Counted from the first letter of the stretch, positions 34,648 through 42,776 are shown. The stretch is 48,484 bases of DNA from Sphingomonadales bacterium (GCA_016872215.1 VHAX01000015.1:1-48484), one strand, 5' to 3'. The notes: generated by a model not told the origin, from the letters alone. Translations and numbers: made by a program.

Positions 34648-35079
34648 TCAACCAGGTTTGGGAATGAGGATAGCGGTGAACCGACATATACAGTTCATTT
34701 GTCCATGTTCGTCATATAGTCGGATGTCCCACACATGGGTCTGCTTTCCGCGGTGCACCAATTGGGCCTTGCAGATGACGTCGCCCCCATGCACCGTGCG
34801 CACGTGGTTGGCATTGATCTCCAGACCCACGGCAACATAGTCCTCAGGCGCGAGGATGTTCGATCCAATACTGCCCAGGGTTTCGGCAAGAGCCACTGAA
34901 GCCCCACCATGAAGAATACCGAAGGGCTGTTTCGTGCGTTCATCGACTGGCATGCTTCCCTCCACATAGCCCTCCTCGATTTTAATCAGGCGAAAGCCCA
35001 ATCGACTGCTTAGGCCCTGCCGATCATTCTGGTTGTAGAGCTGCATCCACTCCTCTATCCGTTCTTCTGTGTTTTCCAT
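34648..35079 (-). CDS. menI: Hotdog-fold acyl-CoA thioesterase, probable DHNA-CoA thioesterase
   Basis: This PaaI/YdiI-type thioesterase of about 143 residues probably hydrolyses 1,4-dihydroxy-2-naphthoyl-CoA to DHNA, the step after MenB. The central hotdog helix carries PFGILHGGASVALAETLGSIG, with the HGG motif and the downstream Glu that acts as nucleophile or base in this class. It is followed by VGLEINANHVR (the strand lining the CoA tunnel) and a typical last strand. The ATG at 35079 is chosen; a GTG at 35103 adds eight residues. It heads the men operon: the gap to menF is 4 bp and the tRNA-Val gene ends 46 bp upstream. The exact acyl substrate is inferred from context. Confidence 0.8.
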   Translation of the reverse strand: MENTEERIEEWMQLYNQNDRQGLSSRLGFRLIKIEEGYVEGSMPVDERTKQPFGILHGGASVALAETLGSIGSNILAPEDYVAVGLEINANHVRTVHGGDVICKAQLVHRGKQTHVWDIRLYDEHGQMNCICRFTAILIPKPG

Positions 35080-35125
35080 GGTCGGTTTGGGTGGGGTCGT
35101 CACATCAAATCGCCCCGGTTTAATG

Positions 35126-35203
35126 TGGTGGGTGATGGCGGATTCGAACCGTCGACCCCTACCCTGTCAAGGTAGTGCTCTGAACCAACTGAGCTAATCA
35201 CCC
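35126..35203 (-). tRNA. tRNA-Val (anticodon GAC)
   Basis: On the minus strand the acceptor stem GGGTGAT pairs with ATCACCC. The D-arm GCTC..GAGC, the anticodon stem CTACC/GGTAG with loop TTGACAA (anticodon GAC), and the TTCGAAT T-loop are all present. The discriminator is A and the 3' CCA is encoded (35126-35128). One T-stem position looks mismatched. It lies directly upstream of the men genes in the same direction, with no visible terminator between. Confidence 0.93.
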
Positions 35204-35210
35204 CAAAATG

Positions 35211-35218
35211 CAAAAATA
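35211..35218 (-). promoter_or_regulatory. Candidate -7 box (TATTTTTG) for tRNA-Val(GAC)
   Basis: TATTTTTG on the minus strand matches TAnnTTTG and ends 8 nt before the mature tRNA 5' end, the correct distance for a transcript starting at or near the tRNA. A clear -33 TTTG is not seen. If transcription continues past the tRNA it would also serve the men operon. Confidence 0.5.
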
Positions 35219-35257
35219 CGGAAAAAGGGTGACTAGTGGGCGAAACAATAACCTGGA

Positions 35258-35322
35258 AAATGGCCCCAGGTCGACCGCAGCTATTCATGTTCAGAGAAAT
35301 GGCTCCAGGTCGACCGCAACTA
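35258..35322. repeat. 26-bp direct repeat spanning the end of the subtilase gene
   Basis: Two near-identical 26-bp segments, 35258-35283 and 35297-35322, start with AAATGGC and share CCAGGTCGACCGCA; they are 39 bp apart and differ at two positions. The second copy contains the stop codon of the subtilase gene, the first lies downstream of it. This looks like a short duplication of the gene's 3' end. Confidence 0.75.
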
Positions 35323-37455
35323 CTGCGGGGTGAACGAAGCATTCACATCGCCTGTGGCGATCGACTGAAGGTTCACCGTGGTGGTTTGTCCGGCCACGAG
35401 CGTCACAGACTGGGGCGCAGAGAAGACCCACGGCCCACGGGCGAAACTGCTTTGGAGCAGGGAGGCGTAGCGTTGAATCTGCAGGGCATCCGTACCATTC
35501 GTTTGACCGCTGTTGTTTACATCGCTGGCCACTAGAGGGAGTCCCGTCAGCAGGGCAACCAGCGAACCGTGCCTTGAGGCCTGCAAAGCATCGCTCGCGT
35601 TGATGCTGGCAGGAACCGGCATTCCGGTGGTGGTGATTGCATCAATCGTGTAGGTACCCGGCGGTAGGGTGAAAGAAAATTGGCCCTGTGTGTTGGTGAG
35701 GGTACTATCGACCCGAACGGAACCCTGCATGGCACGCACCCGAACCCCACGAACGGGCGACTGGGAGGTATTGACGTAACGCACCGATCCGCTTACAGTG
35801 GCATTCGGTGCGGTGAGTCCACTCACCCCACTCACAATCAGACTAAAAGCCTGCGGAGCCGTGATCGAGCCCTTGTGGGTTACCCGAACAGTATACATAC
35901 CCGCCTGTGGGAGTCCGTCGAGCAACACCTGCTCCACATTATCTCGGATGTTGTCGGCACGAGTCGCAGGCGACTGGGGTGATTGCAGGTTGAGCACCCA
36001 CGGAAGAAAGGTGCTGTTGTCGGATGAACGCACTATTCGTACGTCCAGGTCACGCACCAAACGAGGCGATGTCTGGTTCAGAACTGCGGTGTTGGGTGTT
36101 CCGGCCGGATCCGTCCAGCACAAAGTGGCCTTAAGCGGCAGGGTACTGTCGTTGTAGAACGAAAAAGTATAGGTAGCCCCATTGCTCAACGACTGCTGGA
36201 GGATCCGATGAGAAGAAGCGGCTTCTGAAATGACCCCTGCCGCACGGGCCGTGTTCATAAGTCCCCACCCAAAGGTGTAATCGGGGCCTGCACCCGGACC
36301 AACTTCATCGGCCGTGTGGACAATCAGTCCCCTCAGGGTGGCCGAACGCATCACCTGGTTGGAGTTGAGGGCTTTGTAGTGCTGCTGCAGCAGGATGGCG
36401 GATCCCGAGGCCATAGGTGAGGCCATACTAGTGCCGTTGTAGGTGTCGTAGCTGGTGTTGGAAGCAGCGGTCGACGAGTAGACCCCCACGCCTTTGGTCA
36501 CCACATCCGGCTTGATCCGCCCATCGTCGGTGGGTCCCCAGCTGTGGAAACTGCTCCCCACAACCAACGCGGCCGAGGTATAGCCCCCTGCCAGACCTTC
36601 AACTGCCCCCACGCTCAGAACATTTTTGGATACGCTGGCGTGCGACAAGCAGTCGTAGCCAGTACTGCCGCCCCCTCTTTGGCGGGTTGTCGTACTACTG
36701 GTCCAGCTGCCGGTCCATTCATAGTGGGTGGTCCCGGGTGCTGGCCCGTATCCGCGCGAGTTGCCAGCCGATTTCACGATTAAGTAGTTGGGGGCATTGA
36801 AGGCCACCTGGTCCCAGTCCGCTGATTCCTCCGAATAACGACCAAAGTTGTAATCAATTGTATCGCCAGGCGCACCATACCAGTACCAGGCATCGCTTCC
36901 GAAGTCACCATAATCACCCCACGCCCAACCGGTGACGAGCCCGTAGGAGTGGTTGGACACCAGGAGTCCCCCTGCGCCCTCCGATGCCATCTCCGCTACA
37001 TCATCGGTCCAGTCGAAGCTCCGTAGACTGGCCGAAGACGCCATTCCCCTGGCGGTCGACTGCCCCGTACCCGACCCCACCATAGTTCCACCCACGTGGG
37101 TGGCGTGGTCACTATTGGTGGTGGTGCCATCAAGTATGCTTGCACGTCCGCCGAAAGCTTGGTGACCCGTGCGCACGGCCTTGCTGTCCCAAATACCCAA
37201 GGTCATACCCTGACCGTTGAGCTGCAATCCGCTGCTGCCGCCTGTCCACACCCGATTGGTCCCGATGGTTTGTGCCCCGTTCAGGTTATGGGTGATTCGG
37301 TACACCGGCGGCAAGATGCCGTTCATCTGCTTGAATTCCGCATAAGTTGAGCCAGTCAGCACTTCCCGTTTCAATCGCAAACCGGATGGGATGCTTGTTT
37401 GGGCCATGACCGTGTTGAACAGCAACAACAGAGAGAAAAGGGTGGGGTATTTCAT
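35320..37455 (-). CDS. Secreted S8 (subtilisin-like) peptidase with C-terminal dockerin-like module
   Basis: This 711-residue extracellular serine protease has a signal peptide (MKYPTLFSLLLLFNTVMA). The catalytic triad is visible: Asp90 in LGIWDSKAV, His117 in DHATHVGGTMVG, Ser343 in NGTSMASPMASG; Asn232 (KSAGNSRG) fits the oxyanion hole. A beta-rich domain (about 415-545) follows, as in many subtilases with P/PPC-like C-terminal domains. Next comes a carboxypeptidase-regulatory-like domain (about 553-612), and then a dockerin-like module (about 615-711). That module holds NASDALQASRH, the calcium-loop motif DVNNSGQTNGTDALQIQR, and a final GDVNAS. No T9SS sorting domain is seen. It is the third gene of a three-gene operon with the cohesin protein and alpha-amylase, 56 bp after the amylase stop, so it could dock on the cohesin scaffold. 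The target protein substrate is unknown. Confidence 0.88.
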   Translation of the reverse strand: MKYPTLFSLLLLFNTVMAQTSIPSGLRLKREVLTGSTYAEFKQMNGILPPVYRITHNLNGAQTIGTNRVWTGGSSGLQLNGQGMTLGIWDSKAVRTGHQAFGGRASILDGTTTNSDHATHVGGTMVGSGTGQSTARGMASSASLRSFDWTDDVAEMASEGAGGLLVSNHSYGLVTGWAWGDYGDFGSDAWYWYGAPGDTIDYNFGRYSEESADWDQVAFNAPNYLIVKSAGNSRGYGPAPGTTHYEWTGSWTSSTTTRQRGGGSTGYDCLSHASVSKNVLSVGAVEGLAGGYTSAALVVGSSFHSWGPTDDGRIKPDVVTKGVGVYSSTAASNTSYDTYNGTSMASPMASGSAILLQQHYKALNSNQVMRSATLRGLIVHTADEVGPGAGPDYTFGWGLMNTARAAGVISEAASSHRILQQSLSNGATYTFSFYNDSTLPLKATLCWTDPAGTPNTAVLNQTSPRLVRDLDVRIVRSSDNSTFLPWVLNLQSPQSPATRADNIRDNVEQVLLDGLPQAGMYTVRVTHKGSITAPQAFSLIVSGVSGLTAPNATVSGSVRYVNTSQSPVRGVRVRAMQGSVRVDSTLTNTQGQFSFTLPPGTYTIDAITTTGMPVPASINASDALQASRHGSLVALLTGLPLVASDVNNSGQTNGTDALQIQRYASLLQSSFARGPWVFSAPQSVTLVAGQTTTVNLQSIATGDVNASFTPQ

Positions 37456-37511
37456 GGCGCATTGACTAAATATTGGAACGAATCGGATTAAAACTAAAAT
37501 ATATGCCTCGA

Positions 37512-40085
37512 CTATGGGGCAGGGGGGGGTATGTAGCTTCGGTTCACATCCCCGGCGGCCTGAGCCGTGATGTTTCTGAGCAGGGAATTACCCGCGATCA
37601 GGTTCAAGGACATTGGGAGTGCCCAAACCCAATTACCAATGCTGAAGCTGGCGTTTACCCCCGAAAAACGGCGTGAAATCTGAAGGGCATCCGTGGAGTT
37701 GATGACACCCGAGCCGTTCACATCGGCCGCGGTGAGCGATAGGCCGGTGAGGCTGTCTAGGGTCGCGAAGTGGCGGGAGACCTGTAGCGCATCTGTGGCA
37801 TTCACTCCACCCCATACAGCGGATGAGGTGGCCGTAAATGTGGTGAAGCCGGGGGGTATGCCGGCCAGAGTGTACTGACCGTTGCTACCGGCCGTGGACT
37901 GGGCTACCATTTCTCCATCCTGCCAGGTGCTCACAACCGTGCCAGCCATCGGTGTTTGAGCCGTGTTGTTGTAGTTGATCTGACCGGAAACCATTGCCGA
38001 ACCCACACAACTGCAGGCCAACCGGGCCGGAATGCTGGCCGATGTGGTCGGCGCCATATAAGTTGCCTTCACCCAGCATTTTTGTCCGGGATGTTGAGCG
38101 GTCGCGTTGCGAATCCGGATGTTGTACCATCCATCAGCCACAGGTACATAGTTCACCACCAAAGTGCCACTACCAGTGAGCGAGTCAACAATCTGGCATT
38201 GCCCGTCGAGGAGCATGATTTTCATGGCATACTGGGGAGATCCAGCGTACAATTCGAGCGTTATTGTGTCACCCGACTTCGCAAAAATGCGGCCTACCGA
38301 TCTGCAGAACAAACTATTGTCGGGCGTTCTCCCTCCTTGCTGCAGGCTCAGCACATGACTGTCGCCCAAATCATTGTCCATTTCCCATTCCTGAGATACC
38401 CGCCGTGCATTCCTAACATAATTAGCAGAGATTCCGGTCGGTGCCCACACGCCATAACCGCGGCGACCGGAAGGAGCGGTTCCGTTGCAGGGCGGAATCA
38501 TAAGATCCACTTTTCCCCCGCCGTATACGGTACTTGTAGTGGTTACCGCCCCGGAATAATCAGCCAATACCGTTCCATCGGGCCAATTGGTCTGCACTGC
38601 GGTGAGGTTCTGCCAGGTACTCCACTGATCGTTGACCGCAATCAAGGCCTTTCCGCTCCGCTCGATCACGAGGGCATCGGCGGCCTGCCAACGCACATTG
38701 TAGGCGCCTTCCTTAAAACGAAGGTTTTGGTGGCACCAAATAAGGTTGGCGATGTCGCTGCGCACGGGCAGGGTCGATGCCACCTTCGGGTTGTGGTTGT
38801 AGCGGTTTCCGTTGTAGCCTATATTGAATAAGTCCTCGAAAAACACCTGTGGACTCCCGTCAACGGCCATGATGATGGCGTAGACAACCGATAAACGTCC
38901 GTCGTTGGGTTCGATGTGTGTGCCCAGCTGCTGTCCGGTGTTCCAACCAGTATAGTTTCCCGAGGCGTTCAGTTGCGGTCGAAATGTATCGTGGTTGTTC
39001 ACAAACGGCACCGTTCTCTGCCGGTTGCTCTGCTGATAGCCCGGTACGCTACCCAAATTGAAACCGCCCCCACCCTGTACGACACCGATCAGCGCATTCC
39101 GGAGCGCGAAATCGAATGTGCCCGAACGGTTTTGCACCGAATTCACCCAATTGTCGAGATCCGAGGCCCCGCCAACCCATTCCCCCACTGCGTACATGCT
39201 GTTGGAACCGCTGGCCCAACCCGCATTGTTCTGCAGATTCCACAGAATGTCCTCGGTCACAGCCGAAGGAAAATGCTTCACGGCATCGAGGCGAACGCCA
39301 TCCCAACCCATCTGTTTTTTGTACCATATCATCCAGCTGCGCATCTCATTGCGCATATAGGAGGTGGATTGCGTTGGATTAAAGGTTGCATTGCTGCTTT
39401 GGCCGAAACCATTCGACTCAAAACTGATGTCGGGACCCCAATAGGGTGAGTTGATGTCGTTGGTGCAACAAGCATTGCCTGGATTGGGGTAGAAATTCTG
39501 CCAGTTTTTGGAAAACCGTCCGTTTCGATTTAGGTAATTCGCCGCACTTTCATCTGTTGCGGGACGGGTGAAGCTGACGTACCGAAAATTCTTATAGCGA
39601 TTCGTGGCCCCGTCATCCAAGGCCGCCGGATCCTGTCCACCTGCGCCTGTGTTACTCCCTGCACTTGCCACATGGTTAAGAACGATGTCCTGGATCACAT
39701 CCAATCCGTTGGCCTTCATCATAGCCACCATCCGCAAAACCTCATCTTTGTCGCCTACCCGGGTTTTCAGTGCCCCCTTCTGGTATTTGTCGCCCAAGTC
39801 ATAGTGGTCGAAGGGCGCATAGCCGACCGAGTTCGTGCTGGAATTCTTCATTGTCACAGGCACCCAGACCGCATCGATTCCCAACTCATTCAGTCGGGGT
39901 GCCAGATCTGCAAGGTAGGACGACCAGGCATTGGGGTACAAGCTGTTCCAGTAGTCCCACCAAAACCCCTGCAACACCACCTGCCGACTCGGCGGATTCA
40001 GCGCCTGTGCAGTGACACTTGGGCCGAACAACAGCAGGCCGCCGACCAATATCCCGTTGATACAAAGTGTCACAATACGCTTCAT
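37512..40085 (-). CDS. Secreted GH13 alpha-amylase with C-terminal dockerin-like module
   Basis: This endo-acting starch hydrolase has 857 residues. After a signal peptide (MKRIVTLCINGILVGG..) comes the (beta/alpha)8 domain with all four GH13 regions: DVIQDIVLNH, GWDGVRLDAVKH (nucleophile Asp267), AVGEWVGG (acid/base Glu302) and FVNNHDTF (Asp366). A C-terminal beta domain ending RRGYGVWAPTG follows, then a beta-sandwich (about 590-685), a carboxypeptidase-regulatory-like domain (about 698-755) and a dockerin-like module (about 758-853). The module has WGGVNATDALQVSRHF, the calcium loop DVNGSGVINSTDALQISRRF and GDVNRSYIP. ATG 40085 gives the signal peptide; it is 13 bp after the cohesin-gene stop. 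No T9SS domain is seen. Gene order suggests the enzyme is displayed on the neighbouring cohesin protein. Confidence 0.92.
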   Translation of the reverse strand: MKRIVTLCINGILVGGLLLFGPSVTAQALNPPSRQVVLQGFWWDYWNSLYPNAWSSYLADLAPRLNELGIDAVWVPVTMKNSSTNSVGYAPFDHYDLGDKYQKGALKTRVGDKDEVLRMVAMMKANGLDVIQDIVLNHVASAGSNTGAGGQDPAALDDGATNRYKNFRYVSFTRPATDESAANYLNRNGRFSKNWQNFYPNPGNACCTNDINSPYWGPDISFESNGFGQSSNATFNPTQSTSYMRNEMRSWMIWYKKQMGWDGVRLDAVKHFPSAVTEDILWNLQNNAGWASGSNSMYAVGEWVGGASDLDNWVNSVQNRSGTFDFALRNALIGVVQGGGGFNLGSVPGYQQSNRQRTVPFVNNHDTFRPQLNASGNYTGWNTGQQLGTHIEPNDGRLSVVYAIIMAVDGSPQVFFEDLFNIGYNGNRYNHNPKVASTLPVRSDIANLIWCHQNLRFKEGAYNVRWQAADALVIERSGKALIAVNDQWSTWQNLTAVQTNWPDGTVLADYSGAVTTTSTVYGGGKVDLMIPPCNGTAPSGRRGYGVWAPTGISANYVRNARRVSQEWEMDNDLGDSHVLSLQQGGRTPDNSLFCRSVGRIFAKSGDTITLELYAGSPQYAMKIMLLDGQCQIVDSLTGSGTLVVNYVPVADGWYNIRIRNATAQHPGQKCWVKATYMAPTTSASIPARLACSCVGSAMVSGQINYNNTAQTPMAGTVVSTWQDGEMVAQSTAGSNGQYTLAGIPPGFTTFTATSSAVWGGVNATDALQVSRHFATLDSLTGLSLTAADVNGSGVINSTDALQISRRFSGVNASFSIGNWVWALPMSLNLIAGNSLLRNITAQAAGDVNRSYIPPPAP

Positions 40086-40098
40086 CGAAAATAATGTC

Positions 40099-42537
40099 TC
40101 AAGGCAAAGATTCAAATGAATTATTTCTTTTGCTGTTATTATATATCATGTACGAAATATTTATTCTATGATTGAACAACCCGGAAGAGTTGCCAAATAA
40201 CAAAATTCCGGCATTTTGGTTTGGAACGTTCACCACCGTTCGCAGGTTTAGGGACGGAAAATAACTGCCGTTCACATCTCCATAACACAATACGCCCAGT
40301 GAAAGGGTGTCACGGGTTCCGCTGCCGCCAAGGCTGATGGTATCCACAGCCAGAGCCCAATCCCCAACGCTGAAATTGCTCGTAATGACCGCGAAGCGCC
40401 GCGATATGTTCAAGGCATCCGTCGAGTTCAACAACCCACTTCCATTCACATCCGCAGCCTTGTAGTTGAGTCCCGTAAGCACCAGCAGATTGGTGAAATG
40501 CCGCGAAACCAGCAGTGCATCCGTGGCATTCACCCCCCCCCATGGTTTGGAGGTTTGTATGCTTAAGGTGTAGAGGCCAGGGTCGGTCTGGGGGATGTCG
40601 AACTCACCGGTCGACTGCACCGCCGCAGTGTACCTCAATTGTTGTCCCTGCCACAACTGAAGCGTAGTATTGGTCATCGGCGTCTGCCCTGAATTGAGAT
40701 ACCGGACTTGTCCACCCAATCCCCCGCACGTCTGTGCGGTAAACGAGCCGGCTGTTAGGACGGGACAAGCATACACGTTGCCAACACTGTCGGCGAGTTC
40801 GGTAAGTGACGGCACCCAGGCAATTTGCCCAGTACCAACGGAACGCACCCTAAATCGCAACTGGAACAGAACCGTAGTCGGCGCCGCGGGTATAAACGAA
40901 GCGACGTTGTACCATGCGAGATAAAATCTGTTTTGATTGTTGTTGGTGATCAAAGTGGCTCCCTGAAGCTGTGGTTGCACATCTTGTATCGAGAGATACG
41001 ACAGTCGGGCGGTGTCGTACTGCAGTACCATCGATAAAGCACCAAAGTGGCTCACGTTCGAAACAAGTACCGGCACCAGCACGTCTGACTGCGCGCAAAA
41101 TGCCGGCATATTGAGGATCAAACTCGGGGGCGCAATTGGCATCACTACATATACACTATCTGTGACCCTGCAAGCACCTTGAGCGAGGGCACAGACATAC
41201 CAACCCGTACCGGTAACCTGAACGACCCGGGTCGAATCGCCCGTACTCCACATATAGGTATAGGGGCCAACGGGGGCCGACAGGCTAAAACAACTCCCAG
41301 TTGGTCGAAGGGTATCTACAGCGAAGACTACCGGATTGATGACCGTTGCCGCAACCTGTCCGTTTCCAAAAAGCACGGACATAACATCCCCAGCACTATT
41401 GGCCAATTCACAGCCACTTTGACTGGTATCCAATTGTAGGTTTGCGCTGCCCATTACCCGAAAGCGGTAGTACACCAGCGGTCCCTGAGGAAGGGTGATG
41501 GGAGCCACAGAAAACCACGCTAAATAGACGGCTTGTCCACCCACCGGGGCATTAATGATGAGATTTGAAGTGTTCAATCCGGGTAACACATCCTGAAAAT
41601 CGATAAACTGCAGTTGCTGGCCCGGAAAGCGGAGGGTGAGCGACACGGCCGATACGTCCGCTATGGCCACTGATGCGTTGACCGGCACGCGTATTGTGTC
41701 ACCCAAACAAGCCACAAGGTTTCCTGCACTGATTTGGGGGAAATTTCCCGTCACAGTGAGGGTAGCGGTACTACTAAAGGTCGTTTGACCACACCGATTG
41801 ACAGCCCTCAACCGATAGACCACACCATTCAGGCTGAGGGGGGCTCCTGTGATGCTAAGTTGTGGTGTTGCCACACCCTGATAAATTGTGCCGTTCTGCA
41901 GGTCGACCCAGCCGGAACCCGACGACCGCTGCCAGCGGTACACATCGGCTCTTAAGGCCTGGGCTGCAATACTCGTGGAGCCCCAGATGGGAATCGCGAC
42001 AGCAGTAGGCGGCTGTAGAGTGAAGGTTGGGATCTGCAAAAGGGTGACGCCTCCGTTGGTATAGGCCACTTGTGGAATCACATCGCCTGCACCATCTGCA
42101 ATTTCGCAAACGAATGTATTGAATACCAGACTTCCTGGTGCTATTAACACAAATTTCAGCTGCATAAGGGTCGATCCGGCCTGAAGCGTTGTGGGCTGTA
42201 TGTTCCACCAAGCTATATACAGGGATCCCCCGGGCGCCGGTGCGTTGTCTATGGTTTGTCCCGCCCCTGGCAAAATATTGTTTTCCAACCCCACATACCG
42301 CAATCCCGCAGCGGGATAATCGATCTGCAATGAGATGGCTGCAATGTTACCTGCGGTCGTCAGGGCTTGAAGGGGCATCCGAACCGTATCGCCGACGCAG
42401 GCCTGCATTTGTCCGAGTCCGAGCGAAACCGCCTGAGCACTGTATTTCCCGAAAATAATGCACAACAATACCAGGAATACTTTGCTTACCGCTCTTAAAG
42501 ACGGCATTCTGAAAGACGGCATTCTGAAAGACGGCAT
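40099..42537 (-). CDS. Secreted scaffold-like protein with three cohesin-like domains and a dockerin-like module
   Basis: An 812-residue exported protein. After a signal peptide come cohesin-like domains 1 (about 36-168), 2 (267-401) and 3 (471-605). Each shows the same marks: GDTVRMPL-type first strand, AAISLQIDYPA-type strand, LYIAWWN/VYLAWFS/FYLAWYN, and a late E(L/I)A-x-(S/G)-x-G-(D/N)-V strand. Ig-like domains separate them (about 169-263 and 402-468). A carboxypeptidase-like domain (608-663) and a dockerin-like module (666-760; DVNGSGLLNSTDALNISRRF, GDVNGSYFP) follow, with a 50-residue tail unlike its partners. The protein therefore has both receptor-like and ligand-like modules, as adaptor scaffoldins do. 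It is the first gene of the amylase-protease operon, with a good promoter upstream. The start lies in a 15-bp repeat that offers three possible ATGs. Cohesin assignment is by pattern; binding is inferred. Confidence 0.85.
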   Translation of the reverse strand: MPSFRMPSFRMPSLRAVSKVFLVLLCIIFGKYSAQAVSLGLGQMQACVGDTVRMPLQALTTAGNIAAISLQIDYPAAGLRYVGLENNILPGAGQTIDNAPAPGGSLYIAWWNIQPTTLQAGSTLMQLKFVLIAPGSLVFNTFVCEIADGAGDVIPQVAYTNGGVTLLQIPTFTLQPPTAVAIPIWGSTSIAAQALRADVYRWQRSSGSGWVDLQNGTIYQGVATPQLSITGAPLSLNGVVYRLRAVNRCGQTTFSSTATLTVTGNFPQISAGNLVACLGDTIRVPVNASVAIADVSAVSLTLRFPGQQLQFIDFQDVLPGLNTSNLIINAPVGGQAVYLAWFSVAPITLPQGPLVYYRFRVMGSANLQLDTSQSGCELANSAGDVMSVLFGNGQVAATVINPVVFAVDTLRPTGSCFSLSAPVGPYTYMWSTGDSTRVVQVTGTGWYVCALAQGACRVTDSVYVVMPIAPPSLILNMPAFCAQSDVLVPVLVSNVSHFGALSMVLQYDTARLSYLSIQDVQPQLQGATLITNNNQNRFYLAWYNVASFIPAAPTTVLFQLRFRVRSVGTGQIAWVPSLTELADSVGNVYACPVLTAGSFTAQTCGGLGGQVRYLNSGQTPMTNTTLQLWQGQQLRYTAAVQSTGEFDIPQTDPGLYTLSIQTSKPWGGVNATDALLVSRHFTNLLVLTGLNYKAADVNGSGLLNSTDALNISRRFAVITSNFSVGDWALAVDTISLGGSGTRDTLSLGVLCYGDVNGSYFPSLNLRTVVNVPNQNAGILLFGNSSGLFNHRINISYMIYNNSKRNNSFESLP
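42500..42537. repeat. 15-bp tandem repeat containing three possible start codons
   Basis: The unit GACGGCATTCTGAAA occurs at 42500 and 42515, and its first half again at 42530. On the minus strand it encodes MPSFR-MPSFR-MPSLR, so ATG occurs at 42537, 42522 and 42507, all in frame with the cohesin protein. Gain or loss of a unit would change the length of the signal-peptide n-region by five residues. Confidence 0.85.
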
Positions 42538-42561
42538 AAAATAAATTTCAGTCTGAAAATA

Positions 42562-42589
42562 CAAAAATAAGGGAAAAAAGAGGTGCAAA
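42562..42589 (-). promoter_or_regulatory. Bacteroidota-type promoter of the cohesin-amylase-subtilase operon
   Basis: On the minus strand TTTG (42586-42589) is followed 16 nt later by TATTTTTG (42562-42569), a -33/-7 pair of the Bacteroidota primary sigma type with the same spacing as the exopolysaccharide promoter. The -7 box ends 24 nt before the first ATG. No operator-like palindrome is obvious. Confidence 0.6.
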
Positions 42590-42638
42590 CCGCCTGCAAA
42601 CGCAAAAATCGCAAGCATGTCTCTGCAAACATTTTTTC

Positions 42639-42646
42639 TATATTTG
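42639..42646 (+). promoter_or_regulatory. Candidate -7 box (TATATTTG) for tRNA-Val(TAC)
   Basis: TATATTTG matches TAnnTTTG and ends 8 nt before the mature tRNA start, the same distance as for the other tRNA in this window. A -33 TTTG is not clear. Confidence 0.55.
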
Positions 42647-42654
42647 CACTCCTA

Positions 42655-42729
42655 GGGCGCATAGCTCAGCCGGTTCAGAGCATCTGCCTTACAAGCAGAG
42701 GGTCCGCGGTTCGAATCCGTGTGCGCCCA
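42655..42729 (+). tRNA. tRNA-Val (anticodon TAC)
   Basis: Acceptor GGGCGCA pairs with TGCGCCC. The D-arm GCTC..GAGC, the anticodon stem TCTGC/GCAGA with loop CTTACAA (anticodon TAC), and a T-arm with TTCGAAT are all present. The discriminator base is A; CCA is not encoded in full. It is followed by an intrinsic terminator and by degraded gene fragments. Confidence 0.95.
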
Positions 42730-42740
42730 CTTAATAATCA

Positions 42741-42776
42741 GGGAGTTACCAATCTAATTTGGTAGCTCCTTTTTTT
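42741..42776 (+). terminator. Intrinsic terminator of tRNA-Val(TAC)
   Basis: An 11-bp inverted repeat, GGAGTTACCAA / TTGGTAGCTCC (one G-T type pair), has a 6-nt loop and is followed directly by a run of seven T. This is a classic rho-independent terminator shape, about 12 nt after the tRNA. Confidence 0.85.

Noticed and set aside
37956-38831. 291-codon open frame on the plus strand opposite the alpha-amylase
   Set aside because: It is antisense to a gene with all four GH13 regions; composition looks like a high-G+C shadow frame.
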